DNA of 7,944 nt from Omnitrophica WOR_2 bacterium RIFCSPHIGHO2_01_FULL_52_10. GTDB lineage: Bacteria > Omnitrophota > Gorgyraeia > Zapsychrales > Zapsychraceae. The stretch is taken from positions 1 through 7,944 of the forward strand of contig MHGM01000031.1 in NCBI GenBank assembly GCA_001805565.1, given 5' to 3'. Under the pieces are notes generated by a model. It was not told where the DNA came from. It was given only the letters and a program-made list of their open reading frames with translations, and searched no databases. The translations under genes and the position numbers were made by a program. This document shows positions 1 to 6,928 of the stretch, piece by piece (position 1 is the stretch's first letter; every line of letters begins with the position of its first letter).

Positions 1-2054
1 TTTTCCATAAAGGTATACCCTAATCCCATCGCCAAAGACCCCTCGATCTGGCCTTCGGCGGATTGGGGATTGATGGCTTTTCCGATGTCGTGGGCGTCCC
101 ATAATTTCAGGACCTGGACTTCTCCCGTCTCCTTGTTGACTTCAACTTCGGCGATCTGCGCTTCAAATCCATAACTCCCCGAAACGTTTCCTTCACCGGT
201 TCGAAAATCGATCGGCGTTGTCTTCGGGTTGTAACTGCCGCGGCCGATAATTTGTTTACCATAATTAAACGCGTAACACAACTCCAGCGCTTTATCAAAA
301 CTCATCAGAACGGACTTATTTTTTATATTGATGGCTTCTTCCGCTTTGATGTCCAGATCATCGATATTCAACTGCAAGTCTTCCGCGACAATGGCTAGAA
401 TTTGCTTTTTGGCGTCGCGCGCGGCCAAAAGAGTGGCGTTGCCGGAAATAAACGTGACACGGCTGGCAAAGCTTCCCGTGTCAAACGGCGTGATCTCCGT
501 GTCTCCGGATTTGCAACGGATGCGGCTGTAACTGACGCCCAATTCCTGCGCGGCGATCTGGGAAAGCGCGGTGTTCGATCCTTGTCCCGTATCCGCGGCG
601 CCAGTAAATAAATACACGGACCCGTCCTCTTCGACCTTGACAATCGATCCGGCGGATTCGTGCGATTTATACATTTTAGAACCCATAACATCGGCGGCAA
701 TGCCGATGCCGATGCCGCGGCAAAGATGTTTCTGTTTTCCCCGTTTTTCATACCAACGGCAGGATTCGATAGCTTTTTCAATGCATTCCTTAAGACCATT
801 GGTCGTTAAAACCATTTTGTTGATGGTGACCATATTGGGCGTGGTGATATTTTTCAGGCGGAATTCAACCGGGTCCATGCCAATCGCTTCCGCCAGCATA
901 TCCATATGGGATTCAATGGCAAATCCGGCTTGCACACCGCCAAAGCCGCGCATCGCTCCACTAATAGGAGTGTTGGTATAAACGCGGTAACCGGTCATCC
1001 GAAAATGTTGAATCTTATAAAGCATAAAAATACGCATGATCGCCGCGGCCAACACCGTCGGGCCGTAACTGCAATACGCGCCGCCGTCGGCAATAACTTC
1101 TCCGGTAATGGCGACCAGCGTTCCATCCTTTTTAACTCCGGATTTAATTTTATAGATCATTCCGTGTTTGCGCCGCGTAGCCAAAAACTCCTCTTCACGA
1201 TTACAACAAATCTTGACCGGCAATCCACCGGCCTTCTTGGACAATAAACAGGCGGCAAAATCCATCGGCAACATTTCCAACTTGCCGCCAAACCCCCCTC
1301 CGACCGCCATTTTAATGACACGCACGTCGTTCAAATCAAGTTTGAGCGTTTTGGCCAACGCTTCACGACACTTAAAAGGCGCCTGGCTGGAAGCCCACAA
1401 CGTCACTTTATTGGAGAATGTTTCCCATTGCCCAACGCAGACATGCGGTTCCAGGGCGGCCATATGCGCGGCGGGCGCGAAAAACAGATCTTCCCGGACA
1501 TAATCCGCTTCTTTTAAAGCCCGATCAGAATTCCCGAAATTTACGGGTAAGATAACGGCGATATTGTTGAGGGATTCGTGAATTTGCGGGGCGCCCGGCT
1601 TCATGGCTTCCCGAACATCAAAAACAGCCGGAAGGATCTCGTACTGGACGTCGATCAGGCTTAACGCCTCCAGCGCGGTTTCTTCATCAACGGCCGCCAC
1701 GGCTCCAAGCTCATCACCGACGTAACGCACTTTTTCGGCCTCAATGGCCATTTGATCAACGGTATGCGGGAAAAAATATTCGTTGGAGCCGAATTTGATC
1801 TGGTGCGTGTCCCTGGCTGTGATGACGGCCCGCACGCCGGGGAGCTTCGCGGCCCTTGAAGTATCGATCCTGATGATCCGCGCGTGTGGATGCGGCGAAC
1901 GGAGCATTTTCCCGATGAGCATATTTGGGAAACTGACATCAAAGGCATATTTCGTCTGACCCGTGACTATGCCCTTGCCGTCAATACGCGGCACACTTTT
2001 GCCAACGGGGTCGACATATTCTTTGGAAAATGTTTTTTTAACGGAGGTGACCAT
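1..2054 (-). CDS. Molybdopterin-binding large subunit of a xanthine-oxidase-family hydroxylase (partial, C-terminus off the left edge)
   Basis: Translating the minus strand from the ATG at 2054 gives 684 codons with no stop, running off the window; family members are about 750-780 residues, so roughly 70-100 are missing. It is the catalytic subunit that holds the Mo-molybdopterin cofactor and oxidises substrate at the Mo centre. Visible motifs: the N-terminal a/b-hammerhead region (about 18-145, starting VGKSVPRIDG), LEPH near 201-204, AVGGGFGGK at 250-258, GAMRGFGG at 366-373, GAADTGQGS at 485-493 (conserved Gln 491) and SRVTFISGNA at 531-540. The catalytic Glu motif near the C-terminus would lie outside the window. 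Active-site loops lack the CoxL signature of CO dehydrogenase. The stretches around 366-440 and 480-545 look most like 4-hydroxybenzoyl-CoA reductase alpha (remembered, not searched). The start lies 1 nt after the [2Fe-2S] gene stop, so translation is probably coupled. Substrate unknown. Confidence 0.93.
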   Translation of the reverse strand, partial: MVTSVKKTFSKEYVDPVGKSVPRIDGKGIVTGQTKYAFDVSFPNMLIGKMLRSPHPHARIIRIDTSRAAKLPGVRAVITARDTHQIKFGSNEYFFPHTVDQMAIEAEKVRYVGDELGAVAAVDEETALEALSLIDVQYEILPAVFDVREAMKPGAPQIHESLNNIAVILPVNFGNSDRALKEADYVREDLFFAPAAHMAALEPHVCVGQWETFSNKVTLWASSQAPFKCREALAKTLKLDLNDVRVIKMAVGGGFGGKLEMLPMDFAACLLSKKAGGLPVKICCNREEEFLATRRKHGMIYKIKSGVKKDGTLVAITGEVIADGGAYCSYGPTVLAAAIMRIFMLYKIQHFRMTGYRVYTNTPISGAMRGFGGVQAGFAIESHMDMLAEAIGMDPVEFRLKNITTPNMVTINKMVLTTNGLKECIEKAIESCRWYEKRGKQKHLCRGIGIGIAADVMGSKMYKSHESAGSIVKVEEDGSVYLFTGAADTGQGSNTALSQIAAQELGVSYSRIRCKSGDTEITPFDTGSFASRVTFISGNATLLAARDAKKQILAIVAEDLQLNIDDLDIKAEEAINIKNKSVLMSFDKALELCYAFNYGKQIIGRGSYNPKTTPIDFRTGEGNVSGSYGFEAQIAEVEVNKETGEVQVLKLWDAHDIGKAINPQSAEGQIEGSLAMGLGYTFME

Positions 2055-2055
2055 A

Positions 2056-2526
2056 TCAGCTCTTTAATGCTTTTATTTTCTGTCCGGCATCACGAATGGC
2101 GTCAAAGATCTTTAAATAACAGGCACAGCGACAAAGATTACCGTCCAAACCATATTCAATTTCTTCCTGGGTCGGTTCGGGATTCTTGTCCAATAAAGCT
2201 TTGGCCGACATGATCATCCCCGGGATACAAAATCCGCATTGCACGGCGCCACAATCGATGAACGCCTGCTGCACGGGATGCAGCTCTTCCCCATCGGCCA
2301 GGCCTTCGATCGTCGTGATCTCCCGACCCACGCAATTTGCCGCCAAGGTAATGCAGGAAAGGACCGCTTTGCCTCCCATAACGACCGTGCACGTCCCGCA
2401 TTCAGACTCTTCGCACGCGGTCTTAGTGCCGGTCAGGCTTAAGAAATCGCGCAAAACCTCCAGGAGCGTTTCATGCCCCTTGAGGTCAAGCTGATATTCT
2501 CGCTTATTAATGTTGAGTTTGGTCAT
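2056..2526 (-). CDS. [2Fe-2S] iron-sulfur subunit of the molybdenum hydroxylase
   Basis: A complete 156-residue protein, normal length for this subunit, which carries electrons from the Mo centre to FAD. The N-terminal plant-ferredoxin-like domain has Cys 38, 43, 46 and 58 (CEESECGTC, then SC). The C-terminal helical domain has Cys 97 and 100 (CGFC) and Cys 132 and 134 (CRC), with the usual 31-residue spacing between the pairs. The residues after the last pair read CRCACY, where the family almost always has CRCTGY, placing an extra Cys at 136 beside the second cluster; Cys 65 and 92 are also additional. The start ATG overlaps the FAD-subunit stop as ATGA (2523-2526), and the stop is 1 nt before the large-subunit ATG, so the three genes form one translationally coupled unit. 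No twin-arginine leader is present, so the enzyme is expected to be cytoplasmic. Confidence 0.95.
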   Translation of the reverse strand: MTKLNINKREYQLDLKGHETLLEVLRDFLSLTGTKTACEESECGTCTVVMGGKAVLSCITLAANCVGREITTIEGLADGEELHPVQQAFIDCGAVQCGFCIPGMIMSAKALLDKNPEPTQEEIEYGLDGNLCRCACYLKIFDAIRDAGQKIKALKS

Positions 2527-3374
2527 CGCTGTTTCTCTGTCAGATCACGCAAGACATGCCTGATCCCTACGCGAAACATGTATTTTTTATAATCGGTACC
2601 GCGCGCGGCATAGATGGATTCATCAAGATGCTCCAGAGCTGTTTCCGCGACTGCTTGATCAACGGCTTTTCCGTTGAGAAAGTCTTCGAGTTTGCGATCT
2701 CGCTGCGCGAAGGCGACACAATTATTAACCGCTACGATCGTTTGCGAAAATTTTCCTTTGAGCAAACGAGTCGTGACACATAAAGATAATAATGGGATGT
2801 CCACGGGCAAAGATTTCTTGGCCCGGTAGTAAGCGAAAGAAATGTCCTTGTCTTTTTTAATGCTTGCCTGGGTAAAGATCTTGTCTGTTTTGGCGGCGTT
2901 CTTGAAGAATTCTTCGGCCGGGACTATTTCCTCTTTACCGTCAACACCCGTAAAATGCATCCGGGCCTGCAAGGCGATCATGACCGCTGGCATTTCGGTC
3001 CAGGTATACCGGCACGTCAGATTGCCTCCCAGGGTGGCCATATTCCTGATCAACTGTGATGAAATATTCCTGGCGACGACCCTCAATACCCTTAGGTTAC
3101 CGGTCAGTAAAGGCGAATCATAGATCTCATCAATATTGGTCATGGATTTGACTACGACGTAATCTCCCTGATCCTCGATCCCCTTCAATTCCGGGATATG
3201 GGCCAGACTGATGATATGTTGCGGGGTTTTGGCCCCCTTTCGCTTCATGGTTTTCAGGCCATTAAGCAAAAAGGTCCCTCCTGCCTGCAATTTGACGTTC
3301 TGCAGACTTCCGTATGTTTGAAGGGCAGATTCTAAACTGTTGGGAGCATGGAAGTTAAATGGTTTTAACAGCAT
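2523..3374 (-). CDS. FAD-binding medium subunit of the molybdenum hydroxylase
   Basis: A complete 283-residue protein of the CoxM/CutM/XdhB type, which binds FAD and passes electrons to an external acceptor. Residues 1-170 form the FAD-binding domain, with the two FAD motifs AGGT at 31-34 and ATLGGN at 113-118. The rest (about 175-280) matches the CO-dehydrogenase flavoprotein C-terminal domain. The N-terminus (PFNFHAPNSLESAL) fits the usual family start, and a GGGG-containing ribosome binding site lies about 6 nt upstream of the ATG, supporting this start. In 4-hydroxybenzoyl-CoA reductase the beta subunit has a Cys-rich [4Fe-4S] insert just after the second FAD motif. Here the chain goes directly from GGNLTCRYTW into the next helix, with no such insert. 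First gene of the three-gene unit; its stop overlaps the next start by ATGA. Confidence 0.94.
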   Translation of the reverse strand: MLLKPFNFHAPNSLESALQTYGSLQNVKLQAGGTFLLNGLKTMKRKGAKTPQHIISLAHIPELKGIEDQGDYVVVKSMTNIDEIYDSPLLTGNLRVLRVVARNISSQLIRNMATLGGNLTCRYTWTEMPAVMIALQARMHFTGVDGKEEIVPAEEFFKNAAKTDKIFTQASIKKDKDISFAYYRAKKSLPVDIPLLSLCVTTRLLKGKFSQTIVAVNNCVAFAQRDRKLEDFLNGKAVDQAVAETALEHLDESIYAARGTDYKKYMFRVGIRHVLRDLTEKQR

Positions 3375-3470
3375 AATTTCCCCACCGCCAAAATATAGTA
3401 AAATTTTACTATTTGCTGTAGTATATCAAAGAATCTGATTTGCGCAAGAAAAATATCAGCAAACCCCGAC
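3375..3470 (-). promoter_or_regulatory. Intergenic region with a candidate promoter for the molybdenum hydroxylase operon
   Basis: This 96-nt gap is the only sizeable non-coding stretch in the window and separates the protease gene from the hydroxylase operon. It is markedly AT-rich. On the minus strand a TTGATA (about 3424-3429) resembles a -35 box, and a TAAAAT 15 nt downstream (about 3403-3408) resembles a -10 box. The spacing is shorter than ideal and the -10 would fall inside the 18-bp palindrome. No convincing rho-independent terminator for the upstream gene is visible: the only inverted repeat found there is 5 bp (CTGAT/ATCAG) with a long loop. Read-through from the upstream operon therefore remains possible. 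Confidence 0.35.
3395..3412. promoter_or_regulatory. Perfect 18-bp palindrome, candidate operator
   Basis: The sequence ATAGTAAAATTTTACTAT is identical to its own reverse complement. It sits 20-37 nt upstream of the FAD-subunit ATG, where a repressor would block transcription start. A partial copy of the arm, TAGTA at 3419-3423, faces TACTA at 3407-3411 across 7 nt, making a second overlapping inverted repeat. It has no GC-rich stem and no following T-run, so it is not a terminator. The binding protein is not in the window and I do not recognise the site. Confidence 0.45.
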
Positions 3471-5378
3471 CTATGGCCTAGGGACGGGAATTCCTGCGTC
3501 TTCCAGGGCCGCCTCCACGACCGCCGGATCCCAGCCATGACCGGAGATCTCGTCCATAATTTGCTGCGGTGTTTTTTTACGCATTTCTTCTGGATGCTGG
3601 CGAAAAAACGTCTTTAATACGTCCAGATTGTAAAGCTGATGTTTGCTCATACGCCAGCGCATCGGCTGGAGTTCTGCTTTTTTATTCAAAAAAAACGCGG
3701 CCGCCGCCCACGTCAAAGGGAGAAGAAGCACCGAAAGCGAACTAAAGAAATAAAACGGCCTGGTAACACCCAGCATGTATTCCGCGCAATTCCAGAAAAC
3801 GTCAAAAAGATAATGGCCGACAATGACCGGAATAATCCCGAAACGCAAATAAACCCAGGATAAAAACAGCCCCAGACACGTAACTTCGATGCCGCGAAAC
3901 CACATGGGGAAAACCGGATAATTGCTGTGGCTAAACCCCCATATGAGCGACGAAATAATAACCGCGGCAACGGTGCTTCCCAGAAGCTTTTTCCCAAAAC
4001 TGATAGCGAACAACCGGTACATCAATTCTTCGGTAAAGCTGGCCTTGAGTCCCAGGGTAAAAGCCGCCAAAAACGGCAGATATGCCGTGGAAAGATTATT
4101 CATCCAGGTGTGTTCGACCCGCACCCCGGCATAGCGCTGACCCAATCCTACGAGAACCGACTGAATGCCCAGCATAATAATCCATACGCCATATCCCAGT
4201 AGAATTGTCTTCGCCACTTCCCGCGAAAAGAACGTCGAACGCAGATAATATAAAAATGACCCTTCGGGCTTTTCCTTAAAAGCCTGATCATGCAACGCCT
4301 CTCCGGCCAGGCCCGGCATGATGATCGCCACACTGACGAACAAAGCGCCAACAAGCGTCTGCATGCCAAGCTGCCAAAGATAAATGCGAAAGGCGCCCGT
4401 CGTATTGTAATCAAACAAAACATTTTGCCATTGGTTCAAAACAGCCAGCAGCGATAAAGCGAATGAAAAGGCCATCAGGCCGCTATAAAAACGTTTGGTC
4501 ATGTGAGTAGCCAGATGATTGCGCCGGACGATCATAAAAAAAACAGCCGAGGTAAAAAGCGCTAAATACAGGAGGTAAATGAACTGCGAGAGGATCCTTC
4601 CGGTATCCTGGATATGCGCCAAATAACGGTTGAACTGATCCGGGACCAAAAAAGTGTGCTTGCCAAAAGAAAGGATCTCTTGCCCCGTCACCTTGGCACT
4701 AATGAGCAACTTCCCTGTCCCGCCGTTAGGCTCCCTTCGGCCAAAGGCTCCTCCCCCTCGGGGGACCTCTGGCCGCGGGGAGGAGGAATTCTCCTGCGGG
4801 CTCCAGGGGATCTGCACATCTTTTCGCTGCCAGCTGAACGAAAAATCCGAGCGGTTATCGTAAACCGTCACGAGATCGCCTTTGACCGCGTATTGGTCGA
4901 TATTAAACTGGAATCCCTCTTTCAGGAACTCGACGGCTTTACGCCGTGCCTCGTTCCTTTCCAAGGGTTCACGCGCGGCGTTGTCATCAATGATATGCTG
5001 AAAGCCGATCACCTCGCCCGTCGCTGAGCTGATAAAAACTTTGTACCCCTCTTTTTCGTTCTCCCGGAAAAACCGGACGACCCAGTAAAACAGATCAAAA
5101 TCATGTTTTTGGATAAATTCAACAAGCCCGGCGAAGCCAACAGTATGTTGCAGGTAACGATCAGCCTCGCCGTCTGCGGAAAATACCGCCGCCGCGCGAA
5201 AACGCGCCGGGTCTTCCTGGCGCGCGCGCAGATACTCCCTGGCAATTCCGGATGCCTTCGCACGGTCAACGGAAAAATTAACGAATTCCAGTTGAGGACA
5301 ACTTAATCGCAGCCAAAGGATGAAACCAAGGAGGGATAAACCGGCGAAGAGGATCCAGGTTGGACGGTCGGGTTTCAT
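3471..5378 (-). CDS. CPBP-family intramembrane protease-like membrane protein with large extracytoplasmic domain
   Basis: A 635-residue protein. One membrane segment at about 9-26 is followed by a hydrophilic region (27-260), predicted outside the cytoplasm; part of it (VFISSATGEVIGFQH, about 114-128, and what follows) looks like a PepSY-type fold. About eight to nine further hydrophobic segments run from 264 to 565. The CPBP (CAAX protease and bacteriocin-processing) core is visible: EELMYR at 450-455 (EExxxR), His 484 in WGFSH, and HYLFD at 522-526 (HxxxD). The second motif has Trp 480 where Phe is usual. The C-terminal tail (570-635) is soluble and ends in a GWDPAVVEAAL-type helical motif. 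The catalytic Glu and His residues are present, so activity is plausible; the substrate is unknown. It starts 1 nt after the upstream stop with no obvious ribosome binding site, suggesting translational coupling. Residues about 193-222 are encoded by a GC-rich palindromic insert. Confidence 0.88.
   Translation of the reverse strand: MKPDRPTWILFAGLSLLGFILWLRLSCPQLEFVNFSVDRAKASGIAREYLRARQEDPARFRAAAVFSADGEADRYLQHTVGFAGLVEFIQKHDFDLFYWVVRFFRENEKEGYKVFISSATGEVIGFQHIIDDNAAREPLERNEARRKAVEFLKEGFQFNIDQYAVKGDLVTVYDNRSDFSFSWQRKDVQIPWSPQENSSSPRPEVPRGGGAFGRREPNGGTGKLLISAKVTGQEILSFGKHTFLVPDQFNRYLAHIQDTGRILSQFIYLLYLALFTSAVFFMIVRRNHLATHMTKRFYSGLMAFSFALSLLAVLNQWQNVLFDYNTTGAFRIYLWQLGMQTLVGALFVSVAIIMPGLAGEALHDQAFKEKPEGSFLYYLRSTFFSREVAKTILLGYGVWIIMLGIQSVLVGLGQRYAGVRVEHTWMNNLSTAYLPFLAAFTLGLKASFTEELMYRLFAISFGKKLLGSTVAAVIISSLIWGFSHSNYPVFPMWFRGIEVTCLGLFLSWVYLRFGIIPVIVGHYLFDVFWNCAEYMLGVTRPFYFFSSLSVLLLPLTWAAAAFFLNKKAELQPMRWRMSKHQLYNLDVLKTFFRQHPEEMRKKTPQQIMDEISGHGWDPAVVEAALEDAGIPVPRP
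4713..4802. repeat. GC-rich palindromic element inserted in frame in the protease gene
   Basis: This stretch differs sharply from its surroundings: rich in C and G, and coding for a low-complexity Pro/Gly/Arg/Ser segment between two normal-looking strands of the extracytoplasmic domain (after IPW, before KLLISAK). Its core is a perfect 9-bp stem, CTCCTCCCC at 4748-4756 and GGGGAGGAG at 4777-4785, with a 20-nt loop that itself contains a GGCCGC stretch. A short CCCCC-TC-GGGGG hairpin at 4753-4764 overlaps it, and CCTT/AAGG at 4733-4746 is a further small stem. No stop codon arises in the host frame. The look is that of a small dispersed palindromic repeat (compare Rickettsia palindromic elements) tolerated inside a gene. 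The exact ends are inferred from protein composition. Confidence 0.6.
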
Positions 5379-5379
5379 T

Positions 5380-6057
5380 TTAAAGCAGATTAATGACTTC
5401 CGGCGGCAACCGGTTGAGCTCCTGGCGGCCGAGCACTTTAATGGACCAGCGCAGCAGTTTCAATTTTCTTGCCAGTTTCTCATCGGGGTCGGTGACGTTA
5501 ACCAAGCGGTTACGGGACAAAAACAGCATCTTGCGGATCGTGGTAAAAACAATCCGCGCCTCCCGCGCGCGTTTATTGTTGACATCGATAATATCATTGA
5601 GGCTATTGAAGGCGATTTCATTGACGGCCGCGTTATAATGATTAAGCTTCTGGATCAGCGCGGGAACCATCGGCTGAAAGTAGCGGTAGCGGTCCATCCG
5701 GCATAACGTGTGCATAATCTCCACCTCCACAAACGGCGAATCCGTCAACTTGAGCCGTCGTACTAAAATACGTTCCCCGCGACTTTTTTCCCGCGAAACA
5801 ACTTCTCCACTGTAACGCTCTTTAAATACCCGCACGGCCGATGCGATCTGGTACGAATTGAGCGTATCGTCCATGATCATTTCCAGAATGACGTCTTTGG
5901 AAAAATCAGCGTATTTCTGCGCGTATCCATCCAAAAGTTGCTTGTCGTCAAAAATGGATTGACCGGCAATATCATCCTGGCCATACCCCTGCGGCACCGA
6001 TAAACAAAACGCGGATAAAACAAAAGTAACAAAAAAAATAGCCCGGATTTGCTTCAT
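5380..6057 (-). CDS. Secreted HEAT-repeat-like protein of unknown function
   Basis: A 225-residue protein I cannot assign to a named family. The chosen ATG at 6057 gives a classic signal peptide: basic n-region (MKQIR), hydrophobic core at about 6-21, and a likely cleavage near residue 26 (after GYG, before QDD). A GGAAAA ribosome-binding-like stretch lies upstream. An earlier in-frame ATG at 6093 would overlap nadC and bury the signal peptide, so it is rejected. Cys 18 is preceded by Phe and does not form a lipobox. From residue 97 on, the sequence consists of paired amphipathic helices resembling two to three HEAT-type repeats (about 97-137, 140-182, 193-225). It starts 4 nt after the nadC stop and ends 1 nt before the membrane protease gene. 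The envelope location shared with that protease suggests the two may act together, which is inference from context only. Confidence 0.8.
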   Translation of the reverse strand: MKQIRAIFFVTFVLSAFCLSVPQGYGQDDIAGQSIFDDKQLLDGYAQKYADFSKDVILEMIMDDTLNSYQIASAVRVFKERYSGEVVSREKSRGERILVRRLKLTDSPFVEVEIMHTLCRMDRYRYFQPMVPALIQKLNHYNAAVNEIAFNSLNDIIDVNNKRAREARIVFTTIRKMLFLSRNRLVNVTDPDEKLARKLKLLRWSIKVLGRQELNRLPPEVINLL

Positions 6058-6061
6058 AAGA

Positions 6062-6922
6062 TTATTTTCCAATGAATTCCATAGTGACATCAATGGACCT
6101 GCGGGAATGCGTTAATGCCCCGACGGAAATACGCTCGACGCCGGTCCGGGCAACTCGCTTGATATTTTTAAGTGTAATGCCGCCGGAGGCCTCCAGAAGC
6201 GGCCGCCCCTTCTTTCCCGTTTTATTGCGCAAAGCGACTGCTTTCTTCATTTGTGTGCAATTCATATTATCCAGCAAGATAATGTCAACCCCGGCCTCCA
6301 GCGCCTGTGCAAATTGCGGCAACGTATCCACCTCGAATTCTATCACCTTTTTCTCCCCGTGGCGAAGACGTTTGATCATCTGCGCGACAGTCATCCCGCG
6401 GCAAGCCCAACGGTGATTATCCTTCGCGAGGATCATGTCTGCAAGGTTTGAACGATGATTTCGCGCACCGCCGCAACGCACCGCGTATTTCTCCAACTCC
6501 CGCAAGCCCGGCGTTGTCTTACGTGTATCTAAAATTGTGACTTGGCAGGGAAAAACTGCCTGGACGTCCCTGCGCGCGTTGGTCGCGACGCCCGAAAGAT
6601 AGCCCAAAAAATTAAGCGCCGTCCTCTCTCCCGCCAGAAGCGCCCTGGTTTTTCCTTTCACAAGCAGGACGGTCGTATTCTTTTTTACTTCCTGGCCTTC
6701 GGCGCAACGGAGATCACATCGAATGTTTTTGTCCAGTTCCTGAAAAACCCGCTGGACCATGGCCCGGCCGCAGACAACGGCGTTTTCTTTCACAATGATC
6801 CGCGCGCGCGAAATCTCCGCAGCTCCGACAAGCCGATTCGTCGTGACATCATGCCAAACACGATCTTCGTCAAGGGCTCTACGAACGATAAAATCAAAAT
6901 CGGGAATGCCGGGAGTGCGCAT
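6062..6922 (-). CDS. nadC: Quinolinate phosphoribosyltransferase (decarboxylating)
   Basis: A 286-residue protein of normal family length. It converts quinolinate and phosphoribosyl pyrophosphate to nicotinate mononucleotide, CO2 and pyrophosphate in de novo NAD synthesis, in the cytoplasm. The N-terminal part (about 10-115) is the open-face sandwich domain ending in ERTALNFLGYLSGVAT at 99-114, with the conserved Arg 100. The barrel domain has the hallmark DTRKTTPGLRELEKYAV (132-148), then GGARNHR (151-157) with His 156 and Arg 157, and Lys 167. It continues with EFEVDT (195-200; Glu 197 equivalent to the catalytic Glu), LLDNM (216-220) with Asp 218, EASGGI (244-249) and SVGALTHS (266-273). 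All expected catalytic and binding residues are present. The ATG lies 6 nt after the valS stop. nadA and nadB are not in the window. Confidence 0.97.
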   Translation of the reverse strand: MRTPGIPDFDFIVRRALDEDRVWHDVTTNRLVGAAEISRARIIVKENAVVCGRAMVQRVFQELDKNIRCDLRCAEGQEVKKNTTVLLVKGKTRALLAGERTALNFLGYLSGVATNARRDVQAVFPCQVTILDTRKTTPGLRELEKYAVRCGGARNHRSNLADMILAKDNHRWACRGMTVAQMIKRLRHGEKKVIEFEVDTLPQFAQALEAGVDIILLDNMNCTQMKKAVALRNKTGKKGRPLLEASGGITLKNIKRVARTGVERISVGALTHSRRSIDVTMEFIGK

Positions 6923-6928
6923 GCAAGA

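Noticed and set aside
698..717. Short tandem ATGCCG repeat.
   Set aside because: Encodes the Gly-Ile alternation (GIGIGI) common at this point in the family; codon repetition explains it.
571..981. Plus-strand open frame of 136 codons.
   Set aside because: Lies wholly opposite the molybdopterin subunit, with no recognisable motif; a shadow of the real gene.
1..2054. The leftmost 2 kb looks at first as if it had no long gene, suggesting a pseudogene or non-coding region.
   Set aside because: Direct translation of the minus strand from 2054 gives 684 uninterrupted codons with all expected molybdenum hydroxylase motifs; it only lacks a stop because it leaves the window.
3434..3464. Possible terminator after the protease gene (CTGAT/ATCAG inverted repeat).
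   Set aside because: Only a 5-bp AT-rich stem with a long loop and no clean T-run after it.
4614..5027. Plus-strand open frame of 137 codons.
   Set aside because: Lies opposite the protease gene, including the GC-rich insert, and has no recognisable domain.
6002..6006. Possible lipoprotein signal at Cys 18 of the HEAT-like protein.
   Set aside because: The residue before Cys is Phe, which does not fit a lipobox; an ordinary signal peptide is more likely.
6058..6093. Earlier in-frame start for the HEAT-like protein, overlapping nadC.
   Set aside because: It would place 12 extra residues before a well-formed signal peptide; the ATG at 6057 has better spacing and a plausible ribosome binding site.
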